A stretch of DNA of 64,000 nt from Cupriavidus phytohabitans (lineage in GTDB: Bacteria > Pseudomonadota > Gammaproteobacteria > Burkholderiales > Burkholderiaceae), in assembly GCF_000426345.1 (NCBI RefSeq), contig NZ_AUFE01000033.1:1-64000 (forward strand). Reading direction: 5' to 3'. The notes under the pieces were generated by a model. The model saw only the letters and a program-made list of their open reading frames with translations, was not told the origin of the DNA and did no database searches. Shown piece by piece: positions 17,814 to 25,678 of this stretch. Within the stretch, counting starts at the first letter, position 1, and every line of letters starts with the position of its first letter. Both the position numbers and the translations under genes were made by a program.

Positions 17814-18389
17814 TCATCCCTGTCCGGTCTGGCGCGCTGCGATCCGGCGCCTGACGGTCTCATCGAACCAGCGGTCCATCATCGCCTTTTCATAGCGCAG
17901 CCTGTCGCTCTGGCTGTAGATGTTGACGCCCATGTTGAAGTTCTGGTCGGAGATGCGCTGCTCGCCGCTGGCGAGCACGGCCCCGTCGCTGCCGCGCAGT
18001 TCGTAGCGCAGCGTCATGCGCGGCCAGGTGACGTCGCGCACGATACGGACGTCATAGGCGCGCACGCGCCATGGCTCGAAATGTCCCGCGAGATCGACAT
18101 CCAGCACCTCGATGCTCAACGCATAGCCCTGCGGCAGGTAGCGCGCCGCCAGCTCGTCGAAGTGGCGGCGGATATCGTTCATCACCTGCGCGCGCTCGCG
18201 GTCGCTGCCGTATGCGCTGCGGTAGGCGGCATCGGTGTAGGTTTCGGGATGGGGGAAGGAAACTGTCAGCGTTCCGGCAGGCGGCGCGGCGAAGGCACTG
18301 ATGGCACTGATGGCACCGATGGCACCGATGGCACACATCAGGCCCATGGGCGCCGCGCAGGCGGCCAGCAGACGGCGGGATCTGGCCAT
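17814..18389 (-). CDS. Exported DUF3016-like protein
   Basis: A 191-residue protein with a cleavable-looking signal peptide ending AISAFAA near residue 35. The mature part has the pattern of DUF3016 proteins: LTVSFPHPETYTDAAY, a helical HFDELAARYLPQGYALSIEV stretch, VLDVDLAGHFEP, WPRMTLRYELRGSDGAVLAS and GEQRISDQNFNM. Function is unknown; export suggests a periplasmic or outer-membrane role. The signal peptide region is encoded by five copies of a 9-base repeat. It lies 159 bases upstream of the enolase-superfamily gene's end and is not obviously linked to the sugar-acid genes. Confidence 0.72.
   Translation of the reverse strand: MARSRRLLAACAAPMGLMCAIGAIGAISAISAFAAPPAGTLTVSFPHPETYTDAAYRSAYGSDRERAQVMNDIRRHFDELAARYLPQGYALSIEVLDVDLAGHFEPWRVRAYDVRIVRDVTWPRMTLRYELRGSDGAVLASGEQRISDQNFNMGVNIYSQSDRLRYEKAMMDRWFDETVRRRIAARQTGQG
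18294..18338 (-). repeat. Five-copy 9-base tandem repeat inside a signal-peptide coding region
   Basis: Units GGCACTGAT (twice), GGCACCGAT (twice) and GGCACACAT run head to tail on the + strand. Read on the coding strand they encode an Ile-Gly/Ser-Ala triplet repeat in the hydrophobic core of the signal peptide. Because the unit is nine bases, copy changes would keep the frame. Confidence 0.85.
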
Positions 18390-18478
18390 GGCGAACTCCA
18401 GGACAAGGGCACTACGCCTCTTGATGCCTCTTGATTGTAGTGCGCCGGCGCCAGTCAGCCAGTTTGCCAGTTTGCCAG

Positions 18479-19654
18479 TCAGCCGATGATATTGAACTGG
18501 CTGAAGTACTCCTCGTTCAACTCCAGCCCCAGTCCCGGCAGGTTGTCGTCAAGCTGCAGGTAGCCGTTGTCCGGCGCCGGGTCGCCCTTGAAGATGTAGT
18601 AGAACAGCTCGTTGCCGACCTCGACGTCATGCACCGGGAAGTACTCCGACATCGGCGAAGCGGTCGACGCCATGGTCAGGTGGTAGTTGTGCATCTGCCC
18701 CGCGTGCGGGATCACCGGCACCGACCAGGCCTCGGCCATCGCGTTGATCTTCTGCGCCGCGGTGATGCCGCCGACGCGGTTGGTGTCGTACTGGATCACG
18801 TCGACGGCGCGACGCTCCAGCAGGTCCTTGAAGCCGTACGAAGTGAACTCGTGCTCGCCGCCGGAGATCGGGAACGGGCTCGCCTTCTTCAGCTCGACAT
18901 AGCCTTCGATATCGTCGGCGATCACCGGCTCTTCCAGCCAGCGGGGATTGAACTCCGCCAGGCGCGGCAGCATGCGGCGCGCGTATTCCAGCGTCCAGCC
19001 CATGTAGCACTCCAGCATGATGTCGACGCCGTCGCCGACCAGCTCGCGCAGCAATCGCACCTGCTCGATGTTCTTCTGCATGCCGGCGGGGCCGTCCTTG
19101 GGGCCGTAGCCGAAGCGCATCTTCATCGCGGTAAAGCCCTGGTCCAGGTAGCCCTGCGCTTCGGACAGGAAGGCATCGCGGTCGTCGTTGTTGTAGAGCT
19201 TGGAGGCGTAGCACCAGATCTTTTCCTTGGTGCGCCCGCCCAGCAGCTTGAACACCGGCTTGCCCACGGCCTTGCCCATCAGGTCCCACAGCGCGATATC
19301 GACCGCCGAGATCGCCGCCATGCCGATGCCCTTGCGGCCCCAGGCGTGGGTGCGGCGGTACATCTTCTGCCACAGGTATTCGTTGTCGAAGGGATCCTGG
19401 CCGATCACCACCGGCGCCAGGTACTCGTCGACGATCTGCTTGGCCACGCGCGGGGCCAGCGCGCAGTTGCCGATGCCGACCAGGCCGGTGTCGGTCTCGA
19501 TCTCGACCACCATCCAGCCGTGAAAGCGGAACGAGCCCATGGCGTCGCCGCGCTCGAACAGGATGTCGGTGGCGTTGGTGCAGAAGTGCGCCTGCGGCGG
19601 CACGGTCTTGCCCTTCCATTCAAAGACGCGGGCGCGGACGTTGGTGATCTTCAT
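18479..19654 (-). CDS. Enolase-superfamily acid-sugar dehydratase (rhamnonate/lyxonate dehydratase-like)
   Basis: A 391-residue member of the mandelate racemase/muconate lactonising group, which removes water from aldonic acids with Mg2+. Metal ligands are visible as E215 (LECYMG), E241 (WLEEP) and E267 (SGGEHEF). A catalytic His is at 317 in VIPHAGQMHNYHL, a signature shared with rhamnonate dehydratases. The N-terminal capping domain includes WMVVEIETDTGLVGIG. It follows a Bug receptor and a PdxA2-like gene in one leftward operon. With a pentonate pathway in the same region, L-lyxonate or another pentonate is as plausible as rhamnonate; the substrate is inferred. Confidence 0.87.
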   Translation of the reverse strand: MKITNVRARVFEWKGKTVPPQAHFCTNATDILFERGDAMGSFRFHGWMVVEIETDTGLVGIGNCALAPRVAKQIVDEYLAPVVIGQDPFDNEYLWQKMYRRTHAWGRKGIGMAAISAVDIALWDLMGKAVGKPVFKLLGGRTKEKIWCYASKLYNNDDRDAFLSEAQGYLDQGFTAMKMRFGYGPKDGPAGMQKNIEQVRLLRELVGDGVDIMLECYMGWTLEYARRMLPRLAEFNPRWLEEPVIADDIEGYVELKKASPFPISGGEHEFTSYGFKDLLERRAVDVIQYDTNRVGGITAAQKINAMAEAWSVPVIPHAGQMHNYHLTMASTASPMSEYFPVHDVEVGNELFYYIFKGDPAPDNGYLQLDDNLPGLGLELNEEYFSQFNIIG

Positions 19655-19744
19655 GTTCAGCTCCTGATGGCAATGCGTTGGCGCGAACGCTCCCCGGCCG
19701 CGCCGGGGGCGGTCATGCTGGATCCGGTATGGATGGACGAGTGG

Positions 19745-20776
19745 CTAGGCGCTTGCGGCGGTGCGTGCGGCGGCGCGCCGTTGCGCACCCATGCGGCAGG
19801 CGATCTGGAACGCCTGCTGCGTGGCGCCGGGATCGGCGCGGCCCTGCTGCGTGATATCGAACGCGGTGCCATGCGCCGGCGTGGTGATCGGCACCGGCAG
19901 CCCGCCCTGTACCGTCACGCCGCGCGAGAAGCCCATCAGCTTGATGCCGATCTGCCCCTGGTCGTGGTACATGGTGACGATGGCGTCGAACTGCCGCTGC
20001 GACGGGCCGCCCTGCACCTTCAGGAAGATGGTGTCGGCCGGGAACGGGCCTTCGGCATTCACACCGCGCCTGCGCGCCGCAGCGACGGCAGGCGCGATCA
20101 CGTCGATCTCTTCGCGGCCGAAGGCACCGTTGTCGCCGTTGTGCGGGTTCAGGCCGCACACGGCGATGCGCGGGCTCGCCATGCCGGCGCGGCGCAGCGC
20201 CTGGTCGATCAGGTCAATGGCGGCGCCAACGCGTTCCGGCGTGATCATCGCCGGCACGTCCTTGAGCGCCACGTGTGAGGTCACACGCGAGGTCCACAGG
20301 CCGTCGAGCACGTTGAATTCGCAGAAATTTCCGTGGTAGCCGAGTTGCTCGGCAAACCAGTGCAGCTCGTCGCTGTGGTCCATGCCCGCGGCGTGCAGCG
20401 AGCTCTTATTGAGCGGCCCGAACAGGATCGCGTCTGCCTGGCCCGACTGCGCCAGCTCCAGCGCCAGCGACAGCGTGCCCAGGCTGTAGCGGCCGCCCTC
20501 GGCGCTGGACGCGCCGCGGGGATACGCGGGCTTGCCGTCCAGTTCCCAGTGGTAGAGGCGCGGCGCGCCTTGCGCGAACGCGAGGGTATCGGTCTCGGCC
20601 AGCGCCAGCTCGACGCCCGCCACCTGCATGCCGCGGCGCCATTCGTCGCGGTCGGCGATCAGCAGGATGTCGGCCTGTTCGCTGGTGGCCGGGTCGGCCA
20701 GCAGGCGCGCGATCAGTTCAGGGCCGATGCCGGCGGGATCGCCCAGCACCATCGCGATTCGTGGACGTGATGTCAT
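19745..20776 (-). CDS. PdxA2-type 4-hydroxythreonate-4-phosphate dehydrogenase family protein
   Basis: NAD-dependent oxidative decarboxylase of the PdxA fold, 343 residues. Characteristic pieces are IAMVLGDPAGIGPELIAR at the N-terminus, AGMDHSDELHWFAEQLG, the metal-binding GLNPHNGDNGAFGREE and MYHDQGQIGIKLM, and TTPAHGTAFDI at the end. Its place in a catabolic operon rather than beside ksgA or surA suggests the PdxA2 branch, which acts on 4-phospho-D-threonate or -erythronate. The sugar-acid kinase of the DUF1537 family that normally supplies that substrate is not in the window. ATG at 20776 is chosen; the frame is open to 20818, overlapping the Bug gene. Confidence 0.9.
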   Translation of the reverse strand: MTSRPRIAMVLGDPAGIGPELIARLLADPATSEQADILLIADRDEWRRGMQVAGVELALAETDTLAFAQGAPRLYHWELDGKPAYPRGASSAEGGRYSLGTLSLALELAQSGQADAILFGPLNKSSLHAAGMDHSDELHWFAEQLGYHGNFCEFNVLDGLWTSRVTSHVALKDVPAMITPERVGAAIDLIDQALRRAGMASPRIAVCGLNPHNGDNGAFGREEIDVIAPAVAAARRRGVNAEGPFPADTIFLKVQGGPSQRQFDAIVTMYHDQGQIGIKLMGFSRGVTVQGGLPVPITTPAHGTAFDITQQGRADPGATQQAFQIACRMGAQRRAAARTAASA

Positions 20777-20798
20777 GAAATTCTCTAGAGATACGGGC

Positions 20799-21767
20799 CT
20801 AGTCGACCTTGACGCCAAGCTCGGCGATCAGCTTGCCATAGCGCGCGTACTCGGCGCGCGAGAAGGCATCGAACTGCGCAGCGGTCAGCGTGCCGGGTAC
20901 GGCCCCCACGTCGGCCAGCTTGCGCACGGTATCGGGATCCTTGATCACGGTCGACAGCGCGGTGCCCAGCTTCTGCAGCGTGGCGGGCGGCGTGCCGGCC
21001 GGCGCATAGACGCCGTACCAGGCATTCATCTGGACGCCTGGCACGCCAGCCTCGGCCAGTGTCGGCACGTTCGGCAGCAGCGCCGAGCGCTTGTCCGCGG
21101 TCACCGCCAGCGCGCGCAGCTTGCCGGCCTTGATATGGTTGATCACCGACGGCATGGTTTCGAAGCTCATGTCCACCTGGCCGCCCATCAGGTCGACCAG
21201 CGCGCTGCTGCTGCTCTTGTACGGCACGTGCAGCAGCTTGCCCTGGATCTGGCGCGCAAACGCGGCGCCGGCCAGGTGCTGGGTGCTGCCGACGCCGGAC
21301 GAGCTGTAGCGGAACTTGTCCGGGCTGGCCTTGATCTCGGCGACCAGCGCCTTGACGTCGCGCGCCTGTACCTGGTTGTTGACCACCAGCACATTGGGCA
21401 CCGACGACACCAGCGCCACCGGCGCCAGGTCCTTGAGCGGGTCGAACTGCAGCTTGAGCAGGTGCGGCGCGATCGCCTGCGAAGTCACCACGCCCATCAG
21501 CAGCGTGTTGCCATCCGGCGCGGCCTTGGCGGTGATGTCCGCGGCGATGGTATTGGACGCGCCGGGGCGGTTGTCGACCACGACCGGCTGCTTCAACTGC
21601 GCGGCGAGCTTGTCAGAGACGATACGCGCCATCACATCGGTGCCGCCGCCAGGCGCGGCGCCCACCATCAGACGCACCGGCCGGGTGTCCTGCGCCCAGG
21701 CGCTGGTCGTCACTGCAGCGGCCACCGTGGCCAGGCCGGCAAGTGCGCCGGCAATCCTTGTCTTCAT
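20799..21767 (-). CDS. Bug/TctC family periplasmic solute receptor
   Basis: Tripartite tricarboxylate transporter receptor-type binding protein of 322 residues. The signal peptide (MKTRIAGALAGLATVAAAV, cleavage after SAWA) is followed by the Bug signatures VRLMVGAAPGGGTDVMARI, VVVDNRPGASNTIAA and HVPYKSSSSALVDLMGGQVD. No TctA/TctB membrane subunits are encoded nearby, which is common for this large family in Burkholderiales. It heads the operon with the PdxA2-like and acid-sugar dehydratase genes (22-base spacing to the next start), so it probably binds the acid used by them. Confidence 0.93.
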   Translation of the reverse strand: MKTRIAGALAGLATVAAAVTTSAWAQDTRPVRLMVGAAPGGGTDVMARIVSDKLAAQLKQPVVVDNRPGASNTIAADITAKAAPDGNTLLMGVVTSQAIAPHLLKLQFDPLKDLAPVALVSSVPNVLVVNNQVQARDVKALVAEIKASPDKFRYSSSGVGSTQHLAGAAFARQIQGKLLHVPYKSSSSALVDLMGGQVDMSFETMPSVINHIKAGKLRALAVTADKRSALLPNVPTLAEAGVPGVQMNAWYGVYAPAGTPPATLQKLGTALSTVIKDPDTVRKLADVGAVPGTLTAAQFDAFSRAEYARYGKLIAELGVKVD

Positions 21768-21874
21768 CGCTGTCTCCGATTTGCTGTCCGGCTCTGGTGG
21801 CGCGGATGAGCAGACTATATGGGCATCAGCGATTCGCCACTACTGACGTTTTTTGAACTGGCGATCACCTGGGG

Positions 21875-22834
21875 TTATACCTTGGGTGATACCGCTTCGG
21901 CCACTTTCCCCGCCTGCGCTTTCAGGATCGCCACCAGCTGCCGCGCGGAAGCCGACAATGCGCCGCCGCGCCGCGTGACGATGCCGAAGGTCTGCTGGCG
22001 CGATTGCAGGTGCACGGGCAGGATGCGCAGCATCTTCTGGCGCACGAACAGCTCCGCCACGCTGGCCGGCAGCAGCGACACCAGCCCGGCATCGCGCTGG
22101 AGCATCGCCACGGTGATCAGCGCCGACGACGTGGAAATGGCATTGGCGGGGAAGCTGACGCCGGCATGGTCCAGTTCGCGCTGCAGCAGCGCATGCATCG
22201 GCATGTGCCCCGCGTAAGTGATCCAGCGATAACCGGCAAGGTCGGCGAAGTCCATCGCCCGCATCCGGGGCGCGGGGTGCAGATGCCCAACCACCACGGA
22301 CACCTGCTCGTCGCCGAGCGGGTGATAGTGGTACTTGCCGGGTTCGTCACTGACCAGCGAGCGGCCGAGCACAAGATCGAGATGGCCGTCGTCGAGCTGG
22401 CCGAGCAGGCGCAGGCTGGTGTCCTCGATGATCTCGAGCGCCAGGTCCGGATGCGCCTGCCGCAACTGCTCGAGCGCCGGCACCAGCACACCCGGCACCG
22501 CACCCATGATCACGCCGACGGCAACGCGCCCGCCGCTTCCCGCGCGGATGCCGGCCACTTCCTCGCACATCGCACCCAGGTCCGCCACCAGTTGCCGTGC
22601 ATGGCGGATCACGCAGTGGCCGAAAGTGTTGGGGCGCATGCCGCGTTTGGAGCGTTCGAACAGCGGCGCTTCCAGCATGCCTTCCAGTTCCTGCAGCGAC
22701 TTGCTGGCAGCCGACTGGGTCATTGCCATCGCGGCCGCGGCCTGGTGCAGTGACCGATGCTCGTCCAGCGCGATCAGCAGTTGCAGCTGCTTCATGCGCA
22801 GGCGGCCGGTGAGGGTGTCCAGGGTGGATTTCAT
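21875..22834 (-). CDS. LysR family transcriptional regulator (divergent from the keto-deoxy-arabinonate dehydratase)
   Basis: A 319-residue regulator. The helix-turn-helix covers about residues 15-75 (KQLQLLIALDEHRSLHQAAA, MTQSAASKSLQELEGML). The effector domain begins near VAVGVIMGAVPG. Its start MKSTLDTLTGRLRMKQLQLL fits the LysR sub-group that controls sugar-acid genes. It sits between the Bug operon, which it follows in direction, and the dehydratase/dehydrogenase operon, from which it diverges by 156 bases. Control of the latter is most likely. Confidence 0.92.
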   Translation of the reverse strand: MKSTLDTLTGRLRMKQLQLLIALDEHRSLHQAAAAMAMTQSAASKSLQELEGMLEAPLFERSKRGMRPNTFGHCVIRHARQLVADLGAMCEEVAGIRAGSGGRVAVGVIMGAVPGVLVPALEQLRQAHPDLALEIIEDTSLRLLGQLDDGHLDLVLGRSLVSDEPGKYHYHPLGDEQVSVVVGHLHPAPRMRAMDFADLAGYRWITYAGHMPMHALLQRELDHAGVSFPANAISTSSALITVAMLQRDAGLVSLLPASVAELFVRQKMLRILPVHLQSRQQTFGIVTRRGGALSASARQLVAILKAQAGKVAEAVSPKV

Positions 22835-22990
22835 GCTGGGACGTGGTGAGTCGCAAAAGCGATCACAAGATGGAAAGGTTTCAATATACAGCCCCACTGC
22901 CATGCTCGTATATTGGCCCGACCTGATTGACTGCCCCGATTGACAACTCACAACCCGCGCTGGCCGCGTGCCAGCCGCAAGGAGGAGACC

Positions 22991-23920
22991 ATGACCCGAT
23001 CCCAGGCGCCCGTCTACCGCGGCGTATTCCCGGTCGCGCCGACCATTTTCGACGACCAAGGCGGCCTCGACCTCGACGGCCAGCGCCGCTGCATCGACTT
23101 CATGATCGACGCCGGATCGCACGGCATCTGCATCCTGGCCAACTTCTCCGAGCAGTTCGTGCTGAGCGATGACGAGCGCAGCGTGCTGATGAAGACCGTG
23201 CTGGAGCATGTGGACGGCCGCGTGCCGGTGATCGTCACCACCACGCATTTCAGCTCGCGCCTCTGCGCCGAGCGCAGCCGCGCCGCGCAGGACGCCGGCG
23301 CCGCCATGGTGATGGTGATGCCGCCCTACCACGGCGCCACCATCCGTGTGCCTGAGCGCAGTATCTATGAGTTCTTCGCCACGGTCTCCGCAGCCATCGA
23401 CATCCCCATCATGATCCAGGACGCGCCGGTCAGCGGCACCACGCTGTCCGCCCCCTTCCTGGCCCGCATGGCGCGCGAGCTGGCCAATGTCTCGTACTTC
23501 AAGATCGAAGTGCCGCAGGCCGCGGCCAAGCTGCGCGAGCTGATCGAGCTGGGCGGCGATGCCATCGTCGGCCCGTGGGACGGCGAAGAGGCCATCACGC
23601 TGATGGCAGATCTGGAAGCTGGCGCCACCGGCGCGATGACCGGTGCGGGCTTCCCGGACGGCATCCGCCAGATCCTGGATGCGTGGCAGGCCGGCGATGC
23701 CGAGCTGGCGGCGCAGCGCTACCAGCAGTGGCTGCCGCTGATCAACTACGAGAACCGGCAAGGGTGGCTGGCAACCAGCAAGGTGTTGATGAAGGAAGGC
23801 GGGGTGATTGCGTCGGACGCGGTAAGGCATCCGCTGCAGCCGATGCATCCGGCCACGCGCGAGGGATTGCTGAAGGTGGCGCGGCGAGTGGATCCGCTGG
23901 TGTTGCGGTGGGGGCGGTGA
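22991..23920 (+). CDS. araD: 2-keto-3-deoxy-L-arabinonate dehydratase (dihydrodipicolinate synthase family)
   Basis: Converts 2-keto-3-deoxy-L-arabinonate (2-keto-3-deoxy-pentonate) to 2,5-dioxopentanoate (alpha-ketoglutarate semialdehyde). The 309-residue TIM-barrel protein has the Schiff-base lysine K171 in the family-specific YFKIEVP. It also carries GVFPVAPTIFDDQG, AGSHGICILANFSEQF, MPPYHGATIRVPE, GPWDGEEAITLMADL and MKEGGVIASDAVRHP. I recall this combination from the Azospirillum L-arabinose pathway enzyme. GGAGGAG lies three to nine bases before the ATG. It is followed by the semialdehyde dehydrogenase, the next pathway step. The symbol follows the Azospirillum usage and not E. coli araD. 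Confidence 0.88.
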   Translation: MTRSQAPVYRGVFPVAPTIFDDQGGLDLDGQRRCIDFMIDAGSHGICILANFSEQFVLSDDERSVLMKTVLEHVDGRVPVIVTTTHFSSRLCAERSRAAQDAGAAMVMVMPPYHGATIRVPERSIYEFFATVSAAIDIPIMIQDAPVSGTTLSAPFLARMARELANVSYFKIEVPQAAAKLRELIELGGDAIVGPWDGEEAITLMADLEAGATGAMTGAGFPDGIRQILDAWQAGDAELAAQRYQQWLPLINYENRQGWLATSKVLMKEGGVIASDAVRHPLQPMHPATREGLLKVARRVDPLVLRWGR

Positions 23921-23963
23921 AAGCGCGCATTGATTTGGCAGCGCCTCGCATCGAGAAGCGCTT

Positions 23964-24014
23964 GCCCTCACCCCCGGCCCCTCTCCCGCTTGCGGGAGAG
24001 GGCCGGGGTGAGGG
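23964..24014. repeat. REP-like palindromic repeat
   Basis: A long GC-rich inverted repeat between the two catabolic genes. The arms begin GCCCTCACCCC and end GGGGTGAGGGC, with CTCTCCCGC/GCGGGAGAG at the centre. This class of dispersed palindrome occurs in many copies in Burkholderiales and Xanthomonadales genomes. Only this one copy was recognised in the window. It could weaken transcription of the downstream gene by forming an RNA hairpin. Confidence 0.7.
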
Positions 24015-24069
24015 CCGGAGCCTCCACGAAGTCGCGACATTTCGCCATGGGACTACTCCTGCAAACGCC

Positions 24070-25674
24070 ATGACCAACCACTCTTTCCCAAGTTCCACCA
24101 TGACCCTCACCGGCAACCTCCTGATCGGCCGCCAGTCCATCCGCGGCACCCACGGCACCCTGCACGCCATCGATGCCGCCACCGGCGCCACGCTCGAACC
24201 CGCGTTCGGCGGCGCCACGCCGGCACAGCTCGACCAAGCCTGCGCGCTGGCATGGCAAGCCTTCGACACCTACCGCGAGACCGCCCCCGCGCGGCGCGCC
24301 GATTTCCTCGAAGCCATTGCCGGCAACATCCTGGCGCTGGGCGACGCACTCATCGAGCGCTGCGCCAGCGAATCGGGCCTGACGCGCGCGCGCATCGAAG
24401 GCGAGCGCGGGCGCACCGTGGGCCAGCTGCGGCTGTTCGCCGGCATGCTGCGCCAGGGCGACTTCCTGGAGTTGCGCGTCGACCAGGCCCAGCCCGAACG
24501 CCTGCCGCTGCCGCGCCCCGACCTGCGCCTGCGCCATATGCCGCTGGGCCCGGTCGCCGTATTCGGCGCCAGCAACTTCCCGCTGGCGTTCTCGGTCGCC
24601 GGCGGCGATACCGCATCCGCACTGGCCGCGGGCTGTCCCGTCATCGTCAAGGCGCATCCGGCACACCCCGGCACCTCCGAACTGGTCGGCCGCGCCATCC
24701 AGAAGGCCGTGGCCGACCTTGATCTTCCGGAAGGCACCTTCTCCCTCCTCTTCGACACCGGGCTGGAGATCGGGCAGGGGCTGGTGGCGGATAGGCGCAT
24801 CAAGGCGGTTGGCTTCACCGGCTCGCGCGCCGGCGGCCAGGCGCTGATGGCGATCGCCGCGGCGCGCCCGGAGCCGATTCCCGTGTATGCGGAGATGAGC
24901 AGCATCAATCCGGTGCTGCTGTTCCCCCATGCGCTGGCCAGCCGCGCGCAAGCCATTGGCACGGCGTTCGCCAGCTCGCTGACGCTGGGCGCCGGACAGT
25001 TCTGCACCAATCCCGGACTGGTTCTGGCGATGGAAAGCGCAGGCCTAGACCAGTTCCTGGAAGCAGCGGCGGCAAGCCTGGCGGACATCGGCGCACAAAG
25101 CATGCTGACCGCCGGCATCCTGCGTGCCTACTGCAACGGCGTCGGCACGCTCGCGCAGCATCCGCAGGTACAGCTGGTGGCGCGCGGCAAGGCAGGCAGT
25201 GCGCTGCAAGGGCAGGCGGCGCTGTTCAGCACCAGCGCCGAGGCTTTCCTGGCCGACGAGACGCTGCGCCACGAAATCTTCGGCGCATCATCGCTGGTCG
25301 TGCGCTGCCGCGATACGGCGGAAATGCGGCGCGTGGTCGAAGCGCTAGAGGGCCAGCTTACCGCTGCGCTGCATATCGACCCCGCCGACCATGACGCCGC
25401 GCGCACGCTGCTGCCCGCGCTAGAGCGCCTGGCGGGCCGCATCCTGGTCAATGGCTTTGGCACCGGCGTGGAAGTCGGACACGCCATGGTCCACGGCGGC
25501 CCCTGGCCGGCCACGTCGGATGGCCGCTCGACCTCGGTCGGCAGCCTCGCGATCGCGCGCTTCGTACGGCCGGTCAGCTACCAGGACATGCCGGCGGACC
25601 TGCTGCCCGCTTCGCTGCGCCCCGACAGCGAGCAGCGCCACCTCTGGCGCCTTGACGGCAAGCTGCAGCGTTAG
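24070..25674 (+). CDS. Alpha-ketoglutarate semialdehyde dehydrogenase (2,5-dioxovalerate dehydrogenase)
   Basis: Oxidises 2,5-dioxopentanoate to 2-oxoglutarate, which then enters the citric acid cycle. The 534-residue aldehyde dehydrogenase has the nucleophile C312 in GAGQFCTNPG, the general base E275 in VYAEMSSINP, the oxyanion Asn in FGASNFPLAF and the cofactor loop VGFTGSRAGG. Its C-terminal EVGHAMVHGGPWPATSDGRSTSVG stretch is typical of the dedicated ketoglutarate semialdehyde branch. It lies 149 bases after the dehydratase gene. ATG at 24100 is an equally possible start, ten residues shorter; no clear ribosome binding site decides between them. Confidence 0.93.
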   Translation: MTNHSFPSSTMTLTGNLLIGRQSIRGTHGTLHAIDAATGATLEPAFGGATPAQLDQACALAWQAFDTYRETAPARRADFLEAIAGNILALGDALIERCASESGLTRARIEGERGRTVGQLRLFAGMLRQGDFLELRVDQAQPERLPLPRPDLRLRHMPLGPVAVFGASNFPLAFSVAGGDTASALAAGCPVIVKAHPAHPGTSELVGRAIQKAVADLDLPEGTFSLLFDTGLEIGQGLVADRRIKAVGFTGSRAGGQALMAIAAARPEPIPVYAEMSSINPVLLFPHALASRAQAIGTAFASSLTLGAGQFCTNPGLVLAMESAGLDQFLEAAAASLADIGAQSMLTAGILRAYCNGVGTLAQHPQVQLVARGKAGSALQGQAALFSTSAEAFLADETLRHEIFGASSLVVRCRDTAEMRRVVEALEGQLTAALHIDPADHDAARTLLPALERLAGRILVNGFGTGVEVGHAMVHGGPWPATSDGRSTSVGSLAIARFVRPVSYQDMPADLLPASLRPDSEQRHLWRLDGKLQR

Positions 25675-25678
25675 CCCA

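Noticed and set aside
18294..18338. Short tandem repeat considered as a CRISPR remnant
   Set aside because: Units are only nine bases with no spacers and lie in a coding frame.
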